DNA from: Diplocarpon mali
Lineage: Eukaryota > Ascomycota > Leotiomycetes > Helotiales > Drepanopezizaceae
NCBI GenBank assembly: GCA_024741835.1
Contig: JAENRP010000004.1
Location: 205,338 to 269,337 of the forward strand
Length of the DNA stretch: 64,000 nt
Reading direction: 5' to 3'
Below, in pieces: positions 10,224 to 20,749 of this stretch; position 1 is the stretch's first letter, and the number at the start of each line of letters is the position of its first letter. A program made the position numbers and the translations under genes. The notes below the pieces were generated by a model that saw only the letters and a list, made by a program, of their open reading frames with translations, was not told the origin of the DNA and ran no database searches.

Positions 10224-12257
10224 ATGTCAGGGGATGGAATGCCGTCCTTCTTCGCTTTCCAACAAGGCACCGAATCCCGCGCTCCCACGTCTGAAAACTC
10301 CCCATTGCTTGGACGATTCCGGGCGGTCCCCGATGCGCATCGACAACCACGAAGAAGCCTCAGTAATAGCCTGCTAGGCAGCTTTGCCGGCCGGGGCCTT
10401 GGGGGCCGGTATAGTAGCCTGGTCTTCGGGAATGCTGCTGGCCATGACAACGACGAGGGGGATCTTGTGGATGGAGAGGATATGGGAGCTTTGAGGCGAT
10501 GGGGCAGAGTGCTGAGGGATCTGTGGCTGGAACCCAAGCACGCCGTCGTGGCGAAGGTGGTGGATAAGTGGTGGACACGATGGGCTGTGCTCGCTGTGTT
10601 GCCGGCTGTTCTGGCGAGTTTTGTATGGACCTGGGCGACAGGTTCCGCAGGATAGAGGGAGCATATCGCTAATATTACACAGGCGGTTGCATGGTGTGCA
10701 TTACCATTTCCGACATATGAGTTACCCGATGACGACGAGGCGGGTGTCTTCAGATATTCAGTCAACAAGACACCGGGTCATGGAGAAGCTCGGGTGGAGA
10801 TCAACTTCTGGTTCTTCCTGTTTGTTTACTACGGATTCTACAACGTAACGGCCTTGATGTGGATTACGAAAGTCTTCAATATCTACAGCCTCAACTGGTA
10901 CGTAGCATGCATCTGCGGCCTGTGTGCGGATAAATCCTGACCCAAGCAGGTGGCCGGAAAGCCTCGGTTTCCCATTCACCGTATCCGTCATTGCAGCTAT
11001 TTCGATAGCTGCCCCCGTTCCGATATACTACTTCCCGCAACTCCGCCAGTTCACTGTACACAATACGGCATGGATATGTTGGACGTTCTTCACGATGGCC
11101 ATGCCGCTGATATTGGCGTGCGGTATTCTGCTGAATCACGAGCGGCACCTGGGACTTCGGAACTCGCTGTCAGATACTCAGCGGATCTTCACCTCATCCT
11201 GGTGGGCTGGAGACACGGATACTTTTCCTGGAAGGGGACGCCCCAGGAGACCACAAGCTCAGCAATCCATTTTCGATCCAAATACGCCTCTCGAGGTTGC
11301 TCTGGCTTCAGATAGTAACCGTGGACAGGATAGAAATCTTGCCTTGCGAAAAAAATGGTTGCCCGCTAGTTTCAAGAGGTTTGTGTGGTTCTGCGCGGCG
11401 CTGTGTATTGCCATGATGGCATATGTTCTTGGAGAGGCTTATGCGGAAATCTACTTGAGAACGCTTCCGCATAACACCTTTCAAACCATTGTTTACGTCT
11501 ACACGTGGGTGGCAACTGTCCACATACTAGATGCTCTGACAGGCTGGATATTGGGAGGAGGGGAAGGGGAGAGGGTTGGGAGCTACCCCTTGGGCTGGGT
11601 CTTTAAACTGTATGCTGCCTACCCTCGTTTCATGCACTGAGCTAACGTGCCTGAAGCTATTTCTTGCTAACGTACCAGACCTACGTTCGTGCATTGTATG
11701 CCCGCCTGCGCTCCCCTCAGCAGTTTGTTCTGCTTCAGGTCATCTCATCAAGTCTCCTTATCATCCTCGCCCCCCTCACCATCTCCAAGCCCTTCCACTA
11801 CACCCTCACCATCCTCTCAGTCAACGGGCAAACGCTTCACGCCTACCAGAAATTCTGCGCACGCAACATCTTCCTCCGCTCAGCGGCCGAGAACGTTTCT
11901 ATGCTCGCCTTTCTTGGCTCCATCCTCGTGATACAGTACGGGAGCAACAAGGATGTGTATCCCTACTTCACATTCGACCAGGCACCTTCTGGAGACATCG
12001 GAGACAGCCCCATTAGTGGCGGAGAGGCCTATGACTTCGGCCTAACTTTCTACGCCTCCATCGTCACTTGGGCCTGTGAGATAGTGGCTGCATGGATCGT
12101 GCGTCGTATTCTTTGGTATGGCTGGCGAGTCGACGTGACTGGCGAAGCAAAGCAGGATTTGGGGACGTGGCCCGAGCTGCTCCCTACGGGTGTGGTGGTG
12201 ATGGTGCACGTGCTGCAGAATATGTTGTTTTCGATTGTGCGGTTGAAGTTTCACTGA
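10224..12257 (+). CDS. Conserved-looking multi-pass membrane protein, 4 exons
   Basis: Exons 10224-10622, 10683-10897, 10950-11609 and 11657-12257 total 1875 bases, 624 residues. The first 115 residues are polar, with a Ser/Arg region and an acidic patch, and likely cytosolic. About ten hydrophobic helices follow, including AVLAVLPAVLASFAVAWCAL made only by splicing out intron 1, then WFFLFVYYGFYNVTALMWI, VSVIAAISIAAPVPIYYF, an aromatic segment after residue 430 (KLYFLLTYQTYVRALYARL) and LLIILAPLTI. Intron 1 (donor GTATGG) removes an in-frame TAG near 10653. Intron 3 (donor GTATGC, branch CTAAC, acceptor GAAG) removes a TGA at 11638. All junctions are in frame, which supports one intact gene. 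I do not recognise the family. No transporter, GPCR or enzyme motif is evident. It looks like an organelle or plasma-membrane protein of unknown role. The start is the first in-frame ATG. Confidence 0.82.
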
Positions 12258-14029
12258 GCGTTTTTGCATTGGCGTGGCCGGCGAGCTTCGAGACTGGTAG
12301 GATTTGTTTTCTTGGCATTTCTAAGCGCGGAGTCTTGCACGACGATTCTGATACCCTGTTCGGCCGCTCTATTATGATGATACGAGATTTAATATATCTA
12401 TGAGAGACGTTTCTTTCTTGACTTTTGGGCAGGGGGAGGGGGGTGCTGCTTGCTCGCCTGGGCAATTGTCTCTTCCATGCTATCAGAAACAAGCCCCTTT
12501 TGCGGCTCCTGATGACCGACAGCCGATCTCGCCGCTGCTGCATGTCAAGCTCTCGCTGGCCTCGGTATAAACACAGACGAGATGATCCCCCAGCAGGATT
12601 GCATAGTGATTTTCTCGTGTTTTTCGCTCCGATCATGTTCCCAGAACAGCCGGCTACATACGCTTCTCATCCAAGCATCAAATCCATCTTTCCCTCCGTG
12701 TGGACCGGGGGGTGTGTTGGAACGCTAGCAGCTCAGCGCCCTTCTCTGGTTGCCCATACTTTCAGGATGTTGGGCTTCAATGAGCAAGGCGATATCCCAG
12801 AGAAATTTAGAATCCGAACACTTACACTCATGATAGGCACTCACATTTGAAAACGCAAGGGAGCAAATCCATGCTGACTGTCAGATATAGATCATCTGTA
12901 CATCTTACGAATGCTATACAGCCCTGTTTTCCACATGACGGACGAGACAGCGTCAAACTGCTACTCTTCCGCAACCCTTCTCTGATTATATCGAGAGAAA
13001 CCCCTCTGAGCTCAGCATGTGGCCCCGTGAGCGCGCTCCGAGTGTAGAGGCTTGGCTACGTGTTGCTAGCCCATAGCAAGATGACAATCTGCGCGTGGGC
13101 TGCGTCGCCAGTCTTTCCTCCCTCCATTCCCACTCTCGGTCCGGTGCGAACTCGTACCATGAATGAAACGCGGACTCCGAGCAGCCCGGATTGCCTCCGT
13201 GAGGACTAGCTGGTTGGCCCAACATGGCTTCCATGCCACGACTTTGCACCCTGTCTCCGGAGGAGCTCGATCGGCCACGCGCTATGCAATTCCTGTACAG
13301 GTCGAAACAAGTTCCGCGGAGAGTCCGCAGGATATGAGACTATCAGTCTGGGTACCAGCGGACAGGAAGAGACGGGCCACCAAGCAGAAATGGAGAAACG
13401 CGCACCTGGTTCCCTACCTGGGGACCCGGTCACGCATCCGCTGCTTCATCTGTCCTTCTTACGCATCAGTCTCAAAACACTATTGGGGATATAGACCCTA
13501 GGAGAAGTGCAGCGCGGAGACTGGCCACGCCCAGCGTCCAGCGGTTTTATCAAAGTCCAGTCCCGGATTCCCAGGGTTTCTAGCCCACCAGCGAACTCGA
13601 CGTCTGCGAAGAAGGTCAGGGCCGCTCTGGCACCTTGCCAACGGCTCCCGGGGCCTGGAGACCTGCTCGTTAGATATATCCCAGACACCGGCCTGGGGAA
13701 GACGAGCACTGAAGGTGTTGGAGATGATGAGTGACATTTGTACACGCCGGGCCACACTCGCGTCCTGCAGGAGGGGGGTCTCGAGGGCTGGTCTGTCTGT
13801 CGTCTCACCTACCACCTTGAACGCCTCGCTCGTGTTCTTTGCCGGGACGTCCAATCGAATTGTCTGACAGGAGGAGACGTATCAGCCGTTGCAATCAATT
13901 GTAGCTTCAGCAGTGATCCTCCCCCAGAAACCGCTCCGCGATGCTGCAATCACCGGCTGAAGGAGTCCGAGAGGCCCACTTCCAGCTACCAAAATATACA
14001 ATATATAACAAATATCCCTGAGGACCACC
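12258..14029. other. Gene-free stretch left of the 5S gene
   Basis: No supportable protein gene. Frames on both strands are short and unconserved in appearance. The last 40 bases before the 5S gene are AT-rich (ATATATAACA at about 14001-14010), a position compatible with an upstream TATA-type element of Pol III 5S promoters. Confidence 0.5.
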
Positions 14030-14148
14030 ACATACGACCATAGACTGAGGAGAATTGGGCATCCCGTCCGCTCTGCCATACACAAGCCTCAGATCGGCAG
14101 ATCAGTAGTTGGGTGGGTGACCACCAGCGAATCCCTGCTGTTGTATGT
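14030..14148 (+). rRNA. 5S ribosomal RNA
   Basis: The stretch begins ACATACGACCATAGACTGAG and ends CTGTTGTATGT, so the two ends pair as helix I (ACATACGAC with GTTGTATGT, one G-U pair). Between them are the fungal 5S hallmarks CATCCCGTCCGCTCTGCCAT, AGTAGTTGGGTGGGTGACC and ACCAGCGAATCCCTGCTG. Length is about 119 bases, normal for 5S. A T-run at 14148-14155 is a good Pol III terminator. The internal control region lies in the middle of the gene. Single dispersed 5S genes are normal in Pezizomycotina, in contrast to 5S genes linked to the rDNA repeat in yeast. I see no disabling change, so it is probably functional. Confidence 0.95.
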
Positions 14149-14156
14149 TTTTTTTG
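14149..14156 (+). terminator. Pol III T-run terminator of 5S
   Basis: Run of about eight T directly after the 5S 3' end, in the expected place for RNA polymerase III termination. Confidence 0.85.
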
Positions 14157-15669
14157 CCATTTTGAAAGAGTACTATCCGGTAGCTCTCGTGCTCTCGTGG
14201 GTGAGTGTTCATTTGACATTACCAGCTGCAATCGCCTTACAAGAAATAGTATTGGCGTCGTGCTTCAATAGTCTGTACGAAGGAGGTTCGGCACTCGCTG
14301 CACATCCGATGTTTCCGTCAAGCGCATCATCACATCGTGTTGGTATCACATGAGGTGATTGTGTGCACAGGTGAAGCTTCTCGAAGACGTTGGGTTATAT
14401 TCGTGTGTAAAAGCTTGCCCTCGAAACTGCTCCTCGCGAGCGTAGAGTAAATACAGTAGCTGCCAAGCCGCCCCTATCATGTGACTGCCCACATGACCGT
14501 TGATCATGTGATCTGTATTCCGACACATCCCAAGGTCTGCAGTTCTTCCGTCTCTATGGCCCAGACAAGGCGCAGAACAAGAAGCCGAGAGAGCACCTGC
14601 GTTTCCATCGTACACACACCCACGTAAGGCTCTCGTCTCCCTCCTCCCGCCTCCCGAGGCGACGTTCCCAGCGCCGAGGCCAAGCAGGATGGTCCACACC
14701 TCTCTCTCGGCCTCGCCGAGCACCCGTCGCTGTTGAGCTCGTCTTCAGATGAAGCGCCGGGAAAATAGATGTCGGAGCGCGTCGAGGGATCGGTGCTGGC
14801 TTGGGGCAGGTGCGAGGGCCGACACGAACGTGTGGGATTCCACGGATCTGGCTCCGTACGCGGGAAAATGAACGGGGAGCCGAGATCTCTGGACGGATGA
14901 GAACGGACGAGGGATGGAGGCCTGTGGATCGGGGCATTGGAGTCTTGCTGCTCCAAGTGCTTCCGCTCGCGCCCGGTCAGGGAGGGAGGGTTGTTGCTGC
15001 CGTCGTGGTCCGAGTTGGGTCTCGCTTAGCAAAACAACAAGAGCGACAGCAAAACAATAAGAGCGAATTCGAAACCACAACTACAGCAAAGCAAAGCAAG
15101 AGTCACCACCGATCACTGCAAGCCGTCCCCGAAGAGGCTTCTGCCGCTCTGTTCACGCGGAGAAAAGGAACCATGCGAGTCGCGGCCGCCTTCACGTAGT
15201 AACCGAACAAAGATAAGCACCGAGGCGCACACGCGCAGTTCGCACATGGGACCGAGTAGAGCACTGGAGCCACGGAGAGAGAGCAATACAGCGATGCGAG
15301 GCTGATCGCCAAACTCCCGTGTTGGCTGCAGTCGGAGTACACGGAGCGATGTGTCACCACGGATCTCTACCTCTCGCTAGACACGCTTTCCCCTGTGGCT
15401 TCCACGGCTGCGAGCCAGACGAGAGGGGAAGCAAAGCCGCGGCGTGCACCGAAAGCCTCGCGTAGGAAGGACTACTTGTTGGCCTACGGAGGGGGGCTGT
15501 AGGGGACGGGCCTGGCTGGCAGACCGCGACGGCGAGGGCGAAGCCGTGCTGGGGCAGTGGCTGAGCAGGAGAAAGAAAAACAAGTGTCGGGGGATGGTAG
15601 CAACGAGTTCTAGCCGATGGATATACTGCACTGACATGGAGCTTCACTACCGCAGCGTCAGGATAGCTG
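14157..15669. other. Gene-free stretch between 5S and glutaminase
   Basis: No gene supported. A minus frame at 14956-14504 stays open for about 150 codons, starts without an ATG, and has Ser/Pro-rich content with an acidic patch (GASSEDELNSD). It could be an exon of an unknown gene, but I see no domain or splice pattern that confirms it. Confidence 0.4.
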
Positions 15670-17954
15670 TTATGTTCCCGTCAGCGCCAGTAGTGCAAAG
15701 TGACCTCCAACAACCGGCCGCGCAGTAAAGCCACCAGCGGAGCTAGTGGCAACGTCAGCTCCTCTACCATCCGGTTTCGAGGATGGGCACTCACCCCCCA
15801 GTCTGCGCATCATACCAATCGGTCATTGCGTTGCGAGTCGGCGTCTCGTCGATCCACTTGGCCAGGCCCGAAATAAACATCTCCCTCGTCTCGTCCGACG
15901 CGACGGCGGCAGCCCACATCTCCCAGTCGCTCTTGGTATAGTTGTGCCGCGTGTCCAGCGGTACTCCGTACATCTCCTCGACAGTGGGATAGAACGCGCT
16001 CTGCATGTCGTACACGCTGGGAGGGACGAGATTGAGGCCGAGGAGCTTGTCGCCGTACAGGTTGTAGAGCAGACCATGCGTGTCGTTCATTCCGTACGAG
16101 AGAGTCGTGTGTGGAGGCGTAGCATCCTGAGCCACGGCAAGATCCTGCCATCTTGTGATGTAGTCACGAGCGATGTTGGCGAAGCTTGCGCCATCGGCTT
16201 CGTTGCCGGTCAGATTCGCGATGACTGCCATGGCTTGGATCCCAATCATCCCTTTCAGAGCCAAGTTGGTCTGGTTCGCCAGGCTTCCTGCAAAATCATC
16301 GGTGGAGATCTGGTCGCCGGGGGCCAGCGAATTCTCGACCAGGTAGCTGGTCCATTGTTTCAATATCTCGTAGTGCTGCTTGAGATATGCGCTGTCGTTG
16401 CTGCGCTGCGCGTAGGAGAGTGTCATGATGAGCATGTTCCCGCACTCCTCGAGGGGCTGCTGCTCATCCTTCCCGTCTGGATGCCCGGTGCCGTTGGGAT
16501 AATGCGTGCCCAGGTCATGCATCGAGTACTCGTTCGGATACTGTCCAGACTCCATGTTCTCGAACAGAGGGTCGAGCATGAGCTTGACGAGCGATGGCTC
16601 CAGGTAGAGTAACACGGGGTAGAAAGGAAAAATCACGTCCACAGTCTGGACATTGCCATCAGAGCTGATCTCCTTGAGGAAGAGGTATTGCTTCGTAAGG
16701 TTGCCCACTAGTTGCGTACCGCCGAACGCTTGGCGAGCAGAGAGAGAAGTTATTGTGAGGTAATCCTGCCCTCCTGCTGCGATCGAATCCGTTGCTATTC
16801 TCTGATCGATTGATGATGATGCGCTGATCGCGGTGTGGTAATCATTGTAGAAGAATGAGAGCTGCACACCTTAGTCGGTTTTCTATTTTCTTTTTCTGTT
16901 TCCTTTGGAGCCATATACTTACAGCGTCAGTCTCAGATGAGAAAAATGCCGTCCACAGGGAGTTTAGGGGCACAACACCAGTAGCGCCGCCAAACTGGAT
17001 TGCTCGCTCTTGGGTAAGTCCAATGGCATACAACGTGCTGCGAGGTCCAGTCACGGACCCAAGATCGGTAGAGAATCCAAACACTGGATACTCTTGGTTG
17101 ATTGGCCGGTAGTTGGTGTCCTTGGTGTTCGGTAACTTGCCTCTGGATTCAAAGGTTCCGCGGACATCAATATCCGCCCCAGATTGGTACGTGAGGCTCT
17201 CGGAGTTTTTGGTGGCCCAGTACCAATGCCCCCAGTCGGCTTGGTCAGAGGTCTCGCTGAATTCGAGTTGAGTCTGTCTGTAAACGCGGTGGTAAGAGAT
17301 CTCATCAGATGTCGTGTCATACTCCCACTGTGCAATCGCCGAGTGATTACCGGCTACCCATTCTGCAGAGAAAGTCAGAAGACATTCCACGACAAGGAGA
17401 GCGACCAACCGGCAGAGATATCTGTGTAGAGTTGAACATCATGCGCCGCCCCATCTCGAGACTCAATCTCAACATCCAAGTACGAGAAGATTAGAGATTG
17501 ACGTTTCTGGTCCTGCGGGGTGATGGGAGACATGAATGTGACCTTCATCCCAATCTTGTCGCAGACTTCCATGGTGAAGACGCTTCTGGTCGAAGTGTAC
17601 TCGAAAGCTGTCTGATTCACTGACTGCGGGCCTGGATCGCCCATCCACGTGTAGGTGATTCCATCAACTCTGATCATGCCAACCCACGCTGCAATTTGTC
17701 CACTGCCAATGTTCTTAGTCCATCGTCCCCAGCGTCCTGTCGGAGATGTTTACACACGCCCAGAATTGAGAATATTGACCTGCGAGGTTCCCACTGTTCC
17801 CTCCATCGCTCCCAGCGAACTGTAGGACATTCAGATATGGTGACTTGACGGCCAGAGGAATCGCAGGTGGCCTTGTGGGAGAGAAAGTCGACGCCGCCGC
17901 GGCAAAACTCCATAACATCGCACCATCCGCCAGTAGTCTACTCGAAAGCTTCAT
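15670..17954 (-). CDS. gtaA: Secreted glutaminase, GtaA family, 5 exons
   Basis: Hydrolyses L-glutamine to glutamate and ammonia outside the cell or in the wall. Minus-strand exons 17954-17758, 17702-17410, 17362-16923, 16861-15795 and 15742-15670 total 2070 bases, 689 residues, the usual length of Aspergillus-type GtaA. The N-terminus has a hydrophobic signal-like stretch to about residue 22. The family segment FSPTRPPAIPLAVKSPYLN follows, then SDGG and FWAGQIAAWVGMIRVDG restored across intron 1. The middle and C-terminal part (DUF4965/DUF5127-type region) includes TDDFAGSLANQTNLALKG, YGMNDTHGLLYNLYGDKL and the terminal ARPVVGGHFALLAL restored across intron 4. Several Asn-X-Ser/Thr sites fit a secreted glycoprotein. 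All introns are 47-61 bases with clear donors and branch sites. It reads toward the GC-rich stretch; its promoter lies between 17955 and the solo LTR. Confidence 0.93.
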
Positions 17955-18361
17955 GGTAGCGGTACTAGAGCAATTATATAATTGGCCGCTATACCAACTC
18001 GTCGAGGCTCAGACGCTCTTCTCCGCTTCAGAAGTCCAAATCAGAGGCCCAGTAATTGTAATTAAAGCACAGCAGAATGTACAAGAGAGAGGCCGCAAGC
18101 AGAAGTCAGGAAATGCATACAAAATCGGGCCGTTGAAAATAGAACACAGATAGAAGCCCGAAGAAAGCAATTTCAAGTATAAGAAAACCCCCCTATTCGT
18201 GATCTGACACTGCGCATGGGATCAACAGCGTAGGCGATGATCTTCACTCCTACCGGGATCAGGACAGAAGTACTACTCCCTCGCAGGCCAAATAAACAAA
18301 TGAAAGTATAATCTAACCTTGCCAACCATATTAGCTTCCCCCTTGCAAATCACGCTAATAT
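17955..18361. promoter_or_regulatory. Upstream region of the glutaminase gene
   Basis: About 400 bases that must hold the gtaA promoter (read on the minus strand). It is bounded by the solo LTR at 18362. I see no specific regulator site that I can name with confidence. AT content rises toward the transposon block. Confidence 0.5.
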
Positions 18362-18467
18362 TGACAGAATCTAAAGGTGTAGACTCTGAGTTCTATGGAG
18401 CTGCAGAAGTATATATACAAGGTATGATTACATAAGCCTTAATCTCCAATCCTTGTATGTTCTAACA
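18362..18467 (-). mobile_element. Solo LTR related to the Copia LTR, minus orientation
   Basis: On the minus strand this begins TGTTAGAACATACAAGG and ends CTTTAGATTCTGTCA. It follows the 124-bp Copia LTR at 18847 closely (TGTTAGAAATATACAAGG ... CTTTCGATTCTGTYA, and the shared CCTTGTATATATACT core) with small deletions, length 106. The flanking five bases are AATAT on the left and AACAT on the right, a target duplication differing by one C/T transition, the kind of change RIP makes. It is therefore a solo LTR left by recombination of an older insertion of the same family. Confidence 0.85.
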
Positions 18468-18846
18468 AACATGATGCTTATTTGGCCTACGACGACGTAC
18501 ATAGGACACAGTAAATTACCAAGTCTCCCCCTTTTTTTTCCCAAATATCAAAGACAACATAGGTGGAAACCCGACTTGTCAATCTCCACTATCAAGGCAA
18601 TCACCAGCCGGGGCATGAAGCTGTGGCTTAGGCCTTTCAACCCATCTTTTGAAGTTTTCACGTCCCAAAAGCCGACTAGCCAGTGCAAAGGCCAGGCCGC
18701 GAGATGAGCTCTCTTGGCTCCGAACTCCCCCTCGACTGTGACCGCAGCTTTCAAATGATTGAAAAACCCCTTCGCAAACGCAGCTCTGCCTTCTAATGAT
18801 CGGTATCGTTCTGCGAGAGATCTATCGCTCCTGGTATGTCCGAGTC
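18468..18846. other. Spacer between solo LTR and Copia element
   Basis: A minus frame at 18862-18548 is open for about 100 codons and looks protein-like (Arg/Leu/Phe/Lys mix), but its N-terminal part lies in the LTR. Joined across the target site at 31228 the frame meets a stop codon. I cannot tell whether it is a gene fragment cut by the Copia insertion. Confidence 0.4.
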
Positions 18847-18970
18847 TGTTAGAAATATACAAGGTACGGAGATTACCGCACAGAGCGGAGGCTAAGGCTT
18901 AGTAAGCCAACCTTGTATATATACTACTTCAGCTCTCTAGAATTAGAATCTACACCTTTCGATTCTGTTA
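18847..18970 (+). repeat. Copia 5' LTR
   Basis: 124 bp, starts TGTTAG and ends CTGTTA (CTGTCA in the other copy). Preceded by target duplication GAGTC at 18842-18846. The same family as the solo LTR at 18362. Confidence 0.95.
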
Positions 18971-19144
18971 TAGTAGCAATTCCTAGAATCGATTAACTCA
19001 ATCAATCTCTTCAATTTTGAACCTGCTTCTTAGCAAAACACAATTACACAACACCTTTTCATATACCCCTATATATACACACCTTCTTCCCCTTTTTACC
19101 CCTATTTTTCACCCCTTTTTTTCAACAACCCCAACTCAACAAAA

Positions 19145-20332
19145 ATGACTAAGAAGACTACCAAGAACGATGCTAAGATCAAGCTCAATTGGTCTAACTA
19201 CTAGGAATAGGAACCAGCTACTATTTAAAACTTAGCTATAAATGGCTATCTCTAATAGGCTATCGGCCCTATTCCTTCGAAATCTGCCAAATCTGAAGGT
19301 AAATAGGAGAAGAAGAACTAGGAGGCTATAGCTATTATAGCTAAAGGCCTTACCCCTAGCCTTAATAGAAAGTATCGCACCTAGATTATAGTCGATAACG
19401 CTTACGCTTTTTAGAACGCTCTTAAAGCAGGAGAGAGCAAACTTGTCGAGAACTCTAAGACTTATATAAACTTAATCAAATAGTTTAATAAGGCCAAGTA
19501 TATTCCCTACTTTGAGTTATTTAATAACTATATCCTATAACTTAAGAGTATTCAAGCTCTCCTCTAAGGCTATAGTAACCCTCTTAATAATACCTAAATG
19601 AAAAAGCAATTGCTTAATAGTCTCTTGATAGTTAGAATATAGAGTTCAATTATAATCAACCTTAAAACCTCTCCTATAACCTTGCAAGAGATAATTGTCG
19701 CAATTTAAGAGTACGAAGTAACGTATAGATAAGAGCTAAAGGTAGCGCCTATATCTACGCAGACAGCTGCATTAATCGCTAAGGCCTACCTTGCAAGAGG
19801 AGGAGGCCGCGGCAGAGATAGTAGCAAAGACAGCAGCAGAGGCAGAGATAGAGGCAGAGGCAGATATAGAGGCAGAGGTAATAGAGGAAGAGGAGGAATA
19901 TAATAAGGAGGAATACAAAAGGGAGAAAGAGGAGGAAAGTGTTATAATTATAGCAAACCTAGCTATTAGAAAGCAGAGTGCTAGTTGAAGAAGAGAGGAG
20001 GAGATAAAGCCAGAGCTTAAATAGCTAAAGACAATATAACCTCATCTATCTACTCTTATTCCTTAAAACGTAAAGTTGCCTTAATAATAGAAGCTATTAA
20101 AACAGCTTTAAGCTTAAAGATAAATCAGCCTTCTTAGAAAGTAGACTCTAGTGCTATAAGACACTTCTCTAGTATATAGAACGATTTTATTAAAATTAGG
20201 AAGTAAAACAACTTAAAGCAAGTCAAAATAGCAAACGGCGCGCTCTTAAAAGCAATTAGCTATAGAGACTGTATTATTAACAATAAACTAATGCTATATA
20301 ACGTATAGTATATTCTATCATTTAGTAATACT
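19145..20332 (+). pseudogene. Copia gag and protease start, broken by stops
   Basis: Reading from the ATG at 19145 gives a gag-like polyprotein with many TAG/TAA stops at former Gln codons. An Arg/Gly-rich block (about 19795-19905) is followed by a decayed zinc knuckle reading CYNYSKPSYWKAEC, where C-to-Y, G-to-S and H-to-Y each fit a single transition from CX2CX4HX4C. The protease motif appears as VDSSAIRHFSS near 20140-20175, with the Gly of DSG changed to Ser. The frame is interrupted at 20332 by the Gypsy insertion and resumes at 27645. Confidence 0.85.
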
Positions 20333-20587
20333 TGTTACGACTCGCTCTCGAGCGTGCAGAAGGCGAGAATCGAATGACGCTGACTGTATTACCCCAAGAG
20401 GTACGCTATGTAATTGAGAAGAAAAGATGAAGAAGAAGAGAGAGTCTCTAGTAGAGCTCCTTTAGAATAAGTACAGGTGCATCACTAGCGCGCACGTGAT
20501 CTAGCTACCTTGCTACCTTAGCGGGCACTTGACTTTATACACCTGACTAATACGTGATATAACCGTATATGTAATGCGGCTATAATA
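20333..20587 (-). repeat. Gypsy 3' LTR (left copy)
   Basis: 255 bp, same length as the copy at 27385-27639. Preceded by target duplication ATACT. The internal polypurine tract lies just right of it. Confidence 0.95.
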
Positions 20588-20749
20588 CTACCCTCCCCCT
20601 TTGAAAAACTGCGCCTGCGCAATTGTATCCATAGGCGTATTGTCCTCTAGGTCCCTATAATCGTCAACTCCCTTATTATATGACCTAAGCCAGCTTGATA
20701 GCGCCCTTGGTGGCCCCTTAGCCTAAGGGTTTTTTAGATAGAAGTCTCA

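Noticed and set aside
10037..10768. 243-codon minus frame
   Set aside because: Antisense shadow of the membrane-protein gene; Ser/Thr/Pro low complexity.
18548..18862. Gene split by the Copia insertion
   Set aside because: Joining the frame across the GAGTC site meets a stop codon at once, and no homologous motif is visible.
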